From JASLBX01 sp036373915 (GTDB taxonomy: Bacteria; Actinomycetota; Actinomycetes; Jiangellales; Jiangellaceae), in assembly GCA_036373915.1 (NCBI GenBank), contig DASUUU010000137.1:1-64000 (forward strand): a stretch of 64,000 nt of DNA, given 5' to 3'. The translations under genes were made by a program, and so were the position numbers. The first letter of the stretch is position 1; the number at the start of each line of letters is the position of its first letter. Shown in pieces: positions 40,812-48,327 of this stretch. The notes beneath the pieces were generated by a model that did not search any database, was not told the origin of the DNA, and worked only from the letters and a program-made list of their open reading frames with translations.

Positions 40812-41519
40812 GTGGCGCTCGAAGCCGAGCACCGGCCGTCGGACTCGCCGTACATCGCCCGTGTCTGGCGCGGCAGGACCTCCGGTATCGAGCGCATGAT
40901 GTCCGTGGCGACGCCGCATTGGGAACTCGTCGTGTGGAGTCACCGTGGCCTCGTCCACGTAGCGGCCCGTGGCCCGGAGACGGTCGCGAGCGTGGCCGAC
41001 GTGCCCGACGAGTCCGATTCATTCGGTATCAGCTTCTCACTTGGCACGTCGATGCCGCATCTGCCGGTGTCGCGGCTCGTCGACACGGCCGTGGAGTGCC
41101 CACATGCGACCGCGTGCGAGTTCGTGCTCCGAGGCGAGCAGTGGTCGCTGCCGGCTTTCGACAACGCCGAGGAGTTCGTCGGCCGGCTCGTCCGCGAGCG
41201 GGTGCTCGTGCGCGATCCGCTCGTGGGTGCGGCCGTGCAGGGCGAGAGTCCGAGGGTCGGTGCGCGCTCGGTGCAGCGGCGCGTCGCCGCGGCGACCGGC
41301 CTCACGCAGAGTGCGATCCGGCAGATCGAGCGGGCCCGGCAGGCCGCGATCCTGCTGGGCGAGGGGGCCGCGGCCCTTGATGTGGTGCACCGGCTCGGTT
41401 TCTACGACCAACCACACCTGGCCAGGTCACTCAAGCGCTTCATCGGCCGCACTGCGACCCAGCTGCGGCGAAGCGATGCGGCGCAGCCGCTGTCGCTTCT
41501 GTACAAGACCGGCGCCTGA
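40812..41519 (+). CDS. AraC-family regulator
   Basis: 235 residues. The N-terminal part is a ligand domain without clear motif (about 1-130). The C-terminal two-helix DNA-binding part reads GARSVQRRVAAATGLTQSAI, then ALDVVHRLGFYDQPHLARSL with KRFIGRTATQL, the usual AraC end. AAGGAGG precedes the GTG. The dihydrofolate reductase-like gene starts 86 bases downstream and may be its target, an arrangement common in actinobacteria. Confidence 0.88.
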   Translation: MALEAEHRPSDSPYIARVWRGRTSGIERMMSVATPHWELVVWSHRGLVHVAARGPETVASVADVPDESDSFGISFSLGTSMPHLPVSRLVDTAVECPHATACEFVLRGEQWSLPAFDNAEEFVGRLVRERVLVRDPLVGAAVQGESPRVGARSVQRRVAAATGLTQSAIRQIERARQAAILLGEGAAALDVVHRLGFYDQPHLARSLKRFIGRTATQLRRSDAAQPLSLLYKTGA

Positions 41520-41605
41520 TCGCCTTCTAGGGTTGCGCGTGATGCGGCACGCACTCGTGTCGCAGTCTGTCGTACAGCCACCACAGGAAGGAGAACCACA
41601 ACACC

Positions 41606-42142
41606 ATGGGCAAGATCATCTCGAACTTCTTCATCTCGCTCGACGGAGTTGTCGAGGCGCCGGACCAATGGCACTTCCCGTACTTCAACGACGAGATGGG
41701 CGCCGCCGTGAGCGCCGGCCTCGACAGCACCAAGGCGCTGCTCATGGGACGCAAGCTCTACGACGAGTGGGCCGCGTACTGGCCGGACAGCACGGATGAG
41801 CCGGTCGCAACTCACTTCAACAACATGCCGAAGTACGTGATCTCCAACTCGCTGACGAACCCGACCTGGAACAACACGACGGTGCTGCCCGGGGATGTCG
41901 ACGCGATTCACCGGTTCAAGGACAGCGTCGACGGCGACATCGGCATGTCCGGCAGCGCGACCACGGTGCGTTGGCTCCTCGCTAACGGATTGCTCGACGA
42001 ACTCCGCCTACTCGTGCACCCGATCGCGATCGGTGAGGGCCAGCGCCTGTTTGAGGACCCACCGACGTACAAGTTGAAGCTCACCGACAGCGCCACCTTC
42101 TCGACCGGCGTGCTCAACCTCACCTACACGCCGGCCGATTGA
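41606..42142 (+). CDS. Dihydrofolate reductase family protein (RibD C-terminal-like)
   Basis: 178 residues. It starts KIISNFFISLDGVVEAPDQW, has LLMGRKLYDEWAAYW and ends with LVHPIAIGEGQRLFED, the standard blocks of DHFR/RibD-like reductases of unknown substrate. It is shorter than RibD and lacks classical DfrA folate-site residues, so true DHFR activity is doubtful. AGGAG precedes the ATG. Confidence 0.88.
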   Translation: MGKIISNFFISLDGVVEAPDQWHFPYFNDEMGAAVSAGLDSTKALLMGRKLYDEWAAYWPDSTDEPVATHFNNMPKYVISNSLTNPTWNNTTVLPGDVDAIHRFKDSVDGDIGMSGSATTVRWLLANGLLDELRLLVHPIAIGEGQRLFEDPPTYKLKLTDSATFSTGVLNLTYTPAD

Positions 42143-42149
42143 ACCTGGC

Positions 42150-42523
42150 GGGGACGAGCCGGCCTGTAAGCCGGATTCTGTGCGTCCCGAAGGACCGGCG
42201 ACCATCTATCTGGGACCGTCGTTGCCTACGGCCTCTAGCGGTCTACCCGGGAGCTCGGGCGGGCCGCCCTCGAACGCTCCCTGTCTGACCTTGCTCCAGG
42301 TGGGGTTTACCGAGCCGCCCGAGTCACCTCGGGCGCTGGTGGTCTCTTACACCGCCGTTTCACCCTTACCGGCCTGCCGAAGCACACCGGCGGTTTGTTT
42401 TCTGTGGCACTTTCCCGCGGGTCACCCCGGGTGGCCGTTAGCCACCACCCTGCCCTGTGGAGTCCGGACTTTCCTCGGCGGGACGCCAAGCGCCCCGACG
42501 CGGCCGCCCGGCCGGCTCGTCCG
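42150..42523 (-). ncRNA. rnpB: RNase P RNA, bacterial type A
   Basis: The reverse strand carries the canonical RNase P core GAGGAAAGTCCGGACTCCAC followed by AGGGCAGGGTGGTGGCTAAC, then GGGAAAGTGCCACAGAAA, and near the 3' end CACAGAATCCGGCTTACAGG. The 5' end GGACGAGCCGGC pairs with the 3' end GCCGGCTCGTCC (P1 helix), which sets the limits within a few bases. About 374 nt. It is the catalytic RNA of tRNA 5' maturation. Confidence 0.97.
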
Positions 42524-42561
42524 CCACCGCAAGGATACCGCTACCGGGATACGATCCCGCC

Positions 42562-42969
42562 ATGCCGACGGCCGGCTACTCTGGTACGCCGCTGCCCCGA
42601 AAGCTGGGTATCAAAGCCGGCTCTCGGGTGTTGCTGGACGGCGCGCCGGGCGGCTTCGCCCTTGAGCCGCTTCCGGATCACACCGTGGTCCACCACCATG
42701 CCGGCGCGGGCGAGTACGACGTGATCGTCGCGTTCTGCCCGGAAGCCGCGCGGGTACACCGCCGGTTCGAACCGCTCGTCGCGCGGCTGGAGACGGCCGG
42801 CGGGTTGTGGATCGCCTGGCCGAAACGATCGAGCGGGGTGCCGACCGACCTCGACGAGAATCGGGTCCGCGACCTGGGCCTGGCCGCCGGACTGGTGGAC
42901 GTCAAGGTGTGCGCTATCGACCAGACGTGGTCCGGACTACGGTTCGTTCGACGGCTCGCCGACCGCTGA
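42562..42969 (+). CDS. DUF3052 family protein
   Basis: 135 residues. It opens GYSGTPLPRKLGIKAGSRVL and has YDVIVAFCPEAARVHRRFEP, LWIAWPKRSSGVPTDLDEN and ends CAIDQTWSGLRFVRR, all typical of DUF3052, an actinobacterial family of unknown biochemical function. TACGAT six bases before the ATG gives a leaderless start directly upstream of rnpB (divergent). Confidence 0.9.
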   Translation: MPTAGYSGTPLPRKLGIKAGSRVLLDGAPGGFALEPLPDHTVVHHHAGAGEYDVIVAFCPEAARVHRRFEPLVARLETAGGLWIAWPKRSSGVPTDLDENRVRDLGLAAGLVDVKVCAIDQTWSGLRFVRRLADR

Positions 42970-42986
42970 CGCGTACGCTGGCAGGC

Positions 42987-43676
42987 ATGTCCGACTCGCC
43001 GGTCCTCGTCGCGGCCGCCCACGGCACCCGGGATGCCGGCGGCCGTACCATGATCGACCTGTTGCGTACCGAGGTCGCCGATCGCCGCCAGGGTCTGGAC
43101 GTCGCAGAGGCATACGTCGACGAGGACGTCCAGCAACCTGGCTTGACCTCAGTCCTGGCCGACCTGCCCGAGGCCGTGGTCGTGCCGGTTCTCCTGTCTG
43201 CCGGCTACCACGTCCATGTCGATGTCACCAACGCGATCGCCGCAGCCGACCGACCCGGAGTTCGGGCCGCTAGACCGCTCGGCCCCGATCCCGTGCTGGC
43301 CGAGGTGCTCGCCGACCGGCTGACCGATGCGGGCGCGGGCGGTCACGCCGTGGTGCTGGCCGCCGCGGGCTCGTCCGACCCGCGTGCGGCGACGGACGTC
43401 GAGCGGATGGCGGAACTGCTCACGGCAAGGTTGGTCCGGCCCGTCACGGCCGCGTACGCCACGGCCAGCCGTCCCACCGTCGCCGAATCGGTCGCTGCGC
43501 TGCACGCGGCAGGGGAGCGGGTGGCCATCGCGTCCTACCTGCTAGCGCCGGGTAGCTTCCACGACCGGCTCCGTACGAGCGGCGCCGAGGTGGTGGCGGC
43601 GCCGCTGCTGCCGGATGCGCGGATCGCCGAGTTGGTGCTCCGCAGGTACGACGAGGCGCTGGCTACGGGAGGGTAA
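42987..43676 (+). CDS. Sirohydrochlorin chelatase-like protein (CbiX family)
   Basis: 229 residues. The metal-binding His residues are in VAAAHGTRDAGG (first half) and LLSAGYHVHVDV. The second half (VVLAAAGSSDPRAATDVERM) repeats the fold, as in two-domain CbiX/CysG-type chelatases that insert Co or Fe into sirohydrochlorin. The second-half site lacks an equivalent His, which suggests one active half. TACGCT seven bases before the ATG implies a leaderless start. No other cobalamin or siroheme genes are in the window. Confidence 0.85.
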   Translation: MSDSPVLVAAAHGTRDAGGRTMIDLLRTEVADRRQGLDVAEAYVDEDVQQPGLTSVLADLPEAVVVPVLLSAGYHVHVDVTNAIAAADRPGVRAARPLGPDPVLAEVLADRLTDAGAGGHAVVLAAAGSSDPRAATDVERMAELLTARLVRPVTAAYATASRPTVAESVAALHAAGERVAIASYLLAPGSFHDRLRTSGAEVVAAPLLPDARIAELVLRRYDEALATGG

Positions 43677-44511
43677 GGATCTCGGCACCGGATTCGGTGA
43701 CCAGGATGGTGTGCTCGAACTGGGCCGAGCGTCGCCCGTCCTTGGTCACCACGGTCCAGCCGTCGTCCCACATCTCCCACTCGTGGGTGCCGAGGTTGAG
43801 CATCGGTTCGATGGTGAACGTCATGCCCGGCTCCATGATCGTGGTGGCCGTCGGGTCGTCGTAGTGCGGGATGACAAGACCGGAGTGGAACCAGGTGCCG
43901 ATGCCGTGCCCGGTGAACTCGCGGACGACGCCGTAGCCGAACCGGCGGGAGTACGACTCGATGACACGGCCGATGACGTTGATGGCCCGCCCCGGTGCCA
44001 CCGCCTTGATCCCACGGTGAAGCGCCTCCCGTGTGCGCTCGACCAGCAGTTTGGACTCCTCGTCGACGTCCCCGACGAAGTAGGTGGCGTCGGTGTCGCC
44101 GTGCACACCGCCGATGAAGGCCGTGATGTCGATGTTGACGATGTCGCCGTCCCGCAGCACCGTGGAATCCGGGATGCCGTGGCAGATGACCTCGTTCACG
44201 CTCGTGCACAGCGACTTCGGAAAGCCGCGGTACCCCAGAGTCGACGGGTAGGCACCGTGGTCGCAGAGGTATTCGTGCCCGATCCGGTCGAGTTCGTCCG
44301 TCGTGACGCCCGGCTCGATGTATTTGGCCACCTCGCCCATCGCCCTGGCAGCGAGCCGGCCCGCCACGCGCATCCGCTCGATCGTCTCCGCGTCCTTGAC
44401 CTCTGAACCGGTGAACTTGGCGGGTGCTTTGCGGCCGACGTACTCGGGTCGGGAGATCGACGCGGGTACCGTTCGCATCGGAGAGATCCGGCCGGGTACG
44501 ACAGAGGTCAT
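43663..44511 (-). CDS. map: Methionine aminopeptidase, type I
   Basis: 282 residues. The five metal ligands can be placed: Asp in VNIDITAFIGG, Asp in VHGDTDATYF, His in EFTGHGIG, Glu in FTIEPMLNLG and Glu in QFEHTILV. HGIPDSTVL holds the substrate-side His. An N-terminal extension (about 1-35) with KAPAKFTG before the catalytic domain resembles MapB of actinobacteria. It removes initiator Met. The ATG at 44511 is used (TACACT eight bases upstream); a TTG at 44520 is possible. The 3' end overlaps the chelatase gene by 14 bases. Confidence 0.94.
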   Translation of the reverse strand: MTSVVPGRISPMRTVPASISRPEYVGRKAPAKFTGSEVKDAETIERMRVAGRLAARAMGEVAKYIEPGVTTDELDRIGHEYLCDHGAYPSTLGYRGFPKSLCTSVNEVICHGIPDSTVLRDGDIVNIDITAFIGGVHGDTDATYFVGDVDEESKLLVERTREALHRGIKAVAPGRAINVIGRVIESYSRRFGYGVVREFTGHGIGTWFHSGLVIPHYDDPTATTIMEPGMTFTIEPMLNLGTHEWEMWDDGWTVVTKDGRRSAQFEHTILVTESGAEILTLP

Positions 44512-44545
44512 GATGGACAAGTGTACGGATAGTTGAGGGGGTCAC

Positions 44546-44731
44546 ATGGCGGGTCCGTGGTACTGGTGCTTGGACCACCAGCGGGTCGAAGCCGGCGAAG
44601 GCTGCCCCAACGATCGGCGGCTCGGCCCGTATGAGGACCGTGAACGGGCCGAGCGCGCGCTGGAGATCGCCCGCGAGCGAACGGAGGCGTGGGACGCCGA
44701 GGACGCGGCCGAGGACGCCTGGGACGACTGA
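44546..44731 (+). CDS. Small conserved actinobacterial protein (SPOR-like)
   Basis: 61 residues: MAGPWYWCLDHQRVEAGEGC, then CPNDRRLGPYEDRERAERAL, ending in an acidic, Trp-containing tail (WDAEDAAEDAWDD). The WYWC-x-x-H pattern with a second Cys suggests a small structural metal or disulfide site. Conserved short proteins of this form occur widely in actinobacteria without known role. GAGGGGG precedes the ATG. Confidence 0.8.
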   Translation: MAGPWYWCLDHQRVEAGEGCPNDRRLGPYEDRERAERALEIARERTEAWDAEDAAEDAWDD

Positions 44732-44739
44732 CCACGGGG

Positions 44740-45576
44740 TTAGTCGTAGGAGTGGTCGGCCGTGGGGAAGGTGCCCTGCACGACGTCCGCAGCGAACTGG
44801 CCGGTCGCGGACAGCAGCGCACCGCGCAAGTCGGCGTAGGTCTTGACGAACCGCGGCAGGCGTCCGCCCCGCAATCCGGCCATGTCCTGCCACACCAGGA
44901 CCTGCGCGTCGCAGTTCGGGCCGGCGCCGATGCCGATTGTCGGAATCCGCAGTGCCTCGGTGACCTCCCGGGCAAGGTCGGCGGTGACCATTTCCAGGAC
45001 GACGGCGAACGCACCGGCGTCTTCCAGCGCCTTGGCCGCGCCGAGTACCCGGGCGGCGTCGTCGCCCCGTCCCTGCACCCGGTAGCCGCCGAGCGCGTTG
45101 ACGCTCTGCGGGGTGAAACCGACATGCGCCATGACGGGAACGCCCGCGCTGACGATCTTCTCCACGGTGGGGACGACAGGTAGCCCGCCCTCGAGCTTGA
45201 CGGCCTGCACCCCGGCTTCCTTCATGAACCTGATCGCCGTGGCCAGACCCTGCTCGGGCCCGAGCTGGTAGGAACCGAACGGCAGATCGCCCACGACAAG
45301 GGCCCTGGTCGTGGAGCGCACGACGGCCCGTGCCAGCGGGATGAGTTCGTCGACGGGAACCGGGATCGTGTCGGGGTAGGCGAGCACGTTGTTGCCTGCC
45401 GAGTCGCCGACCAGCAGCACGGGAATGCCGGCCTCGTCGAAGATCTCCGCGCTGTACATGTCGTACGAGGTGAGCATCGGCCAGCGCTCGCCCCTGTCCT
45501 TGGCCTGCTGCAGGTCGTGGATGGTGACCCGGCGGCTGCGCTCGCCGCCGTACAGCGGGACGGGTTCGGTGGACAT
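44740..45576 (-). CDS. panB: Ketopantoate hydroxymethyltransferase
   Basis: 278 residues. VTIHDLQQAKDRGERWPML, YDMYSAEIFDEAGIPVLLVG with the Mg-ligand Asp, and MAHVGFTPQSVNALGGYRVQ are standard PanB motifs. IPTIGIGAGPNCDAQVLVW is the C-terminal signature. It adds a hydroxymethyl group from methylene-tetrahydrofolate to 2-oxoisovalerate, the first step to pantothenate and CoA. AAGGAG precedes the ATG. panB near glnA2-type and glnE genes matches the mycobacterial neighbourhood. Confidence 0.96.
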   Translation of the reverse strand: MSTEPVPLYGGERSRRVTIHDLQQAKDRGERWPMLTSYDMYSAEIFDEAGIPVLLVGDSAGNNVLAYPDTIPVPVDELIPLARAVVRSTTRALVVGDLPFGSYQLGPEQGLATAIRFMKEAGVQAVKLEGGLPVVPTVEKIVSAGVPVMAHVGFTPQSVNALGGYRVQGRGDDAARVLGAAKALEDAGAFAVVLEMVTADLAREVTEALRIPTIGIGAGPNCDAQVLVWQDMAGLRGGRLPRFVKTYADLRGALLSATGQFAADVVQGTFPTADHSYD

Positions 45577-45779
45577 CTGGTCTCCTTAGCGGTCTCGAGG
45601 CCCGTTCGTCGGGTCCCCTGACGCTGCCGATCCTGCCATCTGCTTACCATGTCCGGCGGAAAGGACGCAGGAGTCGATTGACACGCCCGCCTGCCACGGA
45701 GGTCCCGAGCTTGAGCAGTGCCAGCCCTTAACGTGGGCCTCCGACGACACCCCCCATCGTCAGCCTGAGGAGCACCGTC

Positions 45780-46472
45780 ATGCCCCCGTCCTGGGTTCCC
45801 AACGCCGTCGCCGAAGCGATCGGCGCATTCGCCCTCTGTTTCGCAGGAATCCTGGTGATCAACAGCGGCGCCGTCGACCTCACCGGCGTTGCGCTGGCGC
45901 AAGGGCTGGTGATCGCCGTGATGGTCGCCGCGCTGGGACACGTGTCGGGGGGACACTTCAATCCAGCGGTGACCTTGGCCTTCCTGCTGGGCCGGCGCAT
46001 CGATCCGGCGATGGCGACGGTCTACTGGGCCGCGCAGCTGGTCGGCGGGCTCGTGGCTGCCGTGATAGTGGCTTGGACCGTCGGCCGCGGTGCGGTGGCG
46101 ACCGGCACACCGATCCTGGCCGACGATGTGAACCCGTTCGCGGGAATCGTGCTGGAGGCCATCGCGGCGTTCTTCCTGGTGCTGGTGTTCCTCGGGACCG
46201 TCGTTGACCGGCGCGCGCCCGCGACCGTGTACCCCCTGGCGATCGGCCTTACCGTCGCGGTGGGGGTCTACACGACGGGGACCTTCACCGGTGGCGCGCT
46301 CAACCCGGCCCGGGCGTTCGGTCCGGCACTCGTCGGCGCCGAATGGGGAGGCACCGTCGCCTGGCTGATCGGCCCGCTGCTCGGGGGAGTGCTGGCCTGG
46401 GCCGTCTACGACTACCTGATCGCGCCGCGGCCGGAGATCACCCGGCATGCAGCGTCGGCCGAGCAGGCCTAG
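45780..46472 (+). CDS. MIP family aquaporin
   Basis: 230 residues, six helices and two NPA half-helices: SGGHFNPAVTLAF and TGGALNPARAFGPAL. The Arg after the second NPA is the selectivity-filter arginine. Spacing and the His near HFNPAVT are aquaporin- rather than glycerol-facilitator-like, but solute preference cannot be settled by eye. GAGGAG precedes the ATG. The last four bases overlap the convergent nadE gene. The 203-base gap upstream holds the panB and aquaporin promoters but no clear box. Confidence 0.92.
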   Translation: MPPSWVPNAVAEAIGAFALCFAGILVINSGAVDLTGVALAQGLVIAVMVAALGHVSGGHFNPAVTLAFLLGRRIDPAMATVYWAAQLVGGLVAAVIVAWTVGRGAVATGTPILADDVNPFAGIVLEAIAAFFLVLVFLGTVVDRRAPATVYPLAIGLTVAVGVYTTGTFTGGALNPARAFGPALVGAEWGGTVAWLIGPLLGGVLAWAVYDYLIAPRPEITRHAASAEQA

Positions 46473-48250
46473 ACCGGCGGCAGCGGCTCCCGCCACCGGC
46501 TGGTGATCGGCACCCGTCGGTCGCGGCCGAAGTTGCGCTCGGTGACCTTCGGTCCCGGCGGGTACTGGCGTCGCTTGTACTCCGCCCCGTCGACCATCCG
46601 GATGATCCGCCGGACGAGCTCTGCGTCGTGGCCGGCCGCGACGATGTCGGCGGCGCCCCTATCCTGTTCGACGTACATGTCGAGGATCTCGTCCAGCAGC
46701 TGGTAGTCCGGCAGCGAGTCGGTGTCGAGCTGGCCGGGGCGCAGTTCGGCGCTCGGCGGCTTCTCGATGGAGCTGACCGGGATCGGTGGCGTCTCGCCGC
46801 GCTTGTCGGCGATCTGGTTACGCCACCGCGAGAGCTGCCAGACCATCGTCTTCGGGACGTCCTTCAGCGGTGCGTACCCGCCGACCGCGTCACCGTAGAT
46901 GGTGGAGTAGCCGACGGCCAGCTCACTCTTGTTGCCGGTGGCGAGCACTAGATGCCCATGCTGGTTGGACAGGCCCATCAGCAGCATGCCCCTGATGCGC
47001 GCCTGCAGGTTCTCCTCGGCGACGCCGGTCAGCTCGACGTTGTCCAGGAACGCCGTGACCATGGGTGAGATCGGGATCACGCTGTACTTCAGCCCGGTCC
47101 GGTCGGCCAGGTCGCTGGCGTCGGATCGGGAGTGTTCGGTCGAGTACCTGCTCGGCATGGATACCGCGTACACGTTCTCTGGGCCGATGGCGTCGCACGC
47201 CACGACGGCCGTGAGAGCCGAGTCGATCCCGCCCGACAGGCCTAGCACAACCGAGCGGAAGTCGTTCTTGCGAACGTAGTCGCGCAACCCGGTGACCAGG
47301 CCGGCGTACACCTCCGCTTCGTCGCTGATCCGTTGCGCGATGCCGGCCTCCTGCGGCTCGTACGCCGGTAGCGGATCGGTCGAGATGGTGTGTCGGCGCA
47401 CCTGGTAGCCGCCGATCTCCTCCGTGGTCGTCGAGCCGGCCGGCGGTGCGGTCGCGGTCGCATCCGGCAGGTCGAGGTCGACGACAAGGCAACCGTCCTC
47501 GAACTGCGGCGCCCGGCCCAGGACCGTACCGTCCGCCGCCACGACCACCGAATCGCCGTCGAAGACAAGCTCGTCCTGGCCGCCGACCATGGCGACGTAG
47601 GCGAGGGCGCAGCCGGCTTGGGCGGCGCGGCGCCGGCACAGGTCGAGCCGGACGTCGTCCTTGTTGAGCTCGTAGGGCGAGGCGTTGATGACCATCAGCA
47701 ACCCGGCGTCGGTGGCCCGAGTCGTGGCGACCGGCCCGCCCTCCTGCCACAGGTCCTCGCAGATGGCGAATGCGATGTCGACCCCGTGCATCCGCAGCAC
47801 GGAGAGGTGGTCGCCCTGGACGAAATGCCGGAACTCATCAAAAACGCCGTAATTTGGCAGGTGGTGTTTGGCCTGAGTTAGTACGATCCGCCCGCCATGC
47901 AGGACCGCGAGGGCGTTCTGTGGTGCCCCTTTGGGCCGGCCGAGCTTCTCGGTGTGGGCGATGTCCTCGTCACGGTCGAGGTATCCCACCACGACGGCGA
48001 CCTCGCCGAGCCCCTCGTCGGCAAGCCGGCTCGCCAGCCGGTCCAGCGCTCGCCGGGATGCGTCGACGAAGGAGCCGCGCAGTGCAAGGTCCTCGACCGG
48101 GTAACCGGTGAGCGTCATCTCTGGGAAGGCGATCAGATGCGCGCCCCGGCCGCCCGCGTGTTTCGCGAAATGGACGATCAGCTCGAAGTTGCCCTCAATC
48201 GCTCCCACGGTCGGATTGACCTGGGCCAGGGCGATTCGGATCTGTGCCAC
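46469..48250 (-). CDS. nadE: Glutamine-dependent NAD+ synthetase
   Basis: 593 residues. The N-terminal nitrilase-type glutaminase has Glu in FPEMTLTGYP, Lys in LTQAKHHLPNYGVFDE and Cys in FAICEDLW. The C-terminal synthetase has the P-loop LGLSGGIDSALTAVVA and SNQHGHLVLATGNKSELAVG. It makes NAD from deamido-NAD using glutamine ammonia. The GTG at 48250 is seven bases after TAGGCT (leaderless pattern); the open frame runs on to 48286. Confidence 0.95.
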   Translation of the reverse strand: MAQIRIALAQVNPTVGAIEGNFELIVHFAKHAGGRGAHLIAFPEMTLTGYPVEDLALRGSFVDASRRALDRLASRLADEGLGEVAVVVGYLDRDEDIAHTEKLGRPKGAPQNALAVLHGGRIVLTQAKHHLPNYGVFDEFRHFVQGDHLSVLRMHGVDIAFAICEDLWQEGGPVATTRATDAGLLMVINASPYELNKDDVRLDLCRRRAAQAGCALAYVAMVGGQDELVFDGDSVVVAADGTVLGRAPQFEDGCLVVDLDLPDATATAPPAGSTTTEEIGGYQVRRHTISTDPLPAYEPQEAGIAQRISDEAEVYAGLVTGLRDYVRKNDFRSVVLGLSGGIDSALTAVVACDAIGPENVYAVSMPSRYSTEHSRSDASDLADRTGLKYSVIPISPMVTAFLDNVELTGVAEENLQARIRGMLLMGLSNQHGHLVLATGNKSELAVGYSTIYGDAVGGYAPLKDVPKTMVWQLSRWRNQIADKRGETPPIPVSSIEKPPSAELRPGQLDTDSLPDYQLLDEILDMYVEQDRGAADIVAAGHDAELVRRIIRMVDGAEYKRRQYPPGPKVTERNFGRDRRVPITSRWREPLPPV

Positions 48251-48327
48251 ACCCGAAAGCCTACGCGGGGCAATGATCACGTTCATCCGGCGGCTTCGTC
48301 GGGCGCGATGTCGGACACAATGGGGGT

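Noticed and set aside
41606..42142. Classical dihydrofolate reductase (folA)
   Set aside because: Motifs are those of the RibD C-terminal-like family and classical folate-site residues are not seen.
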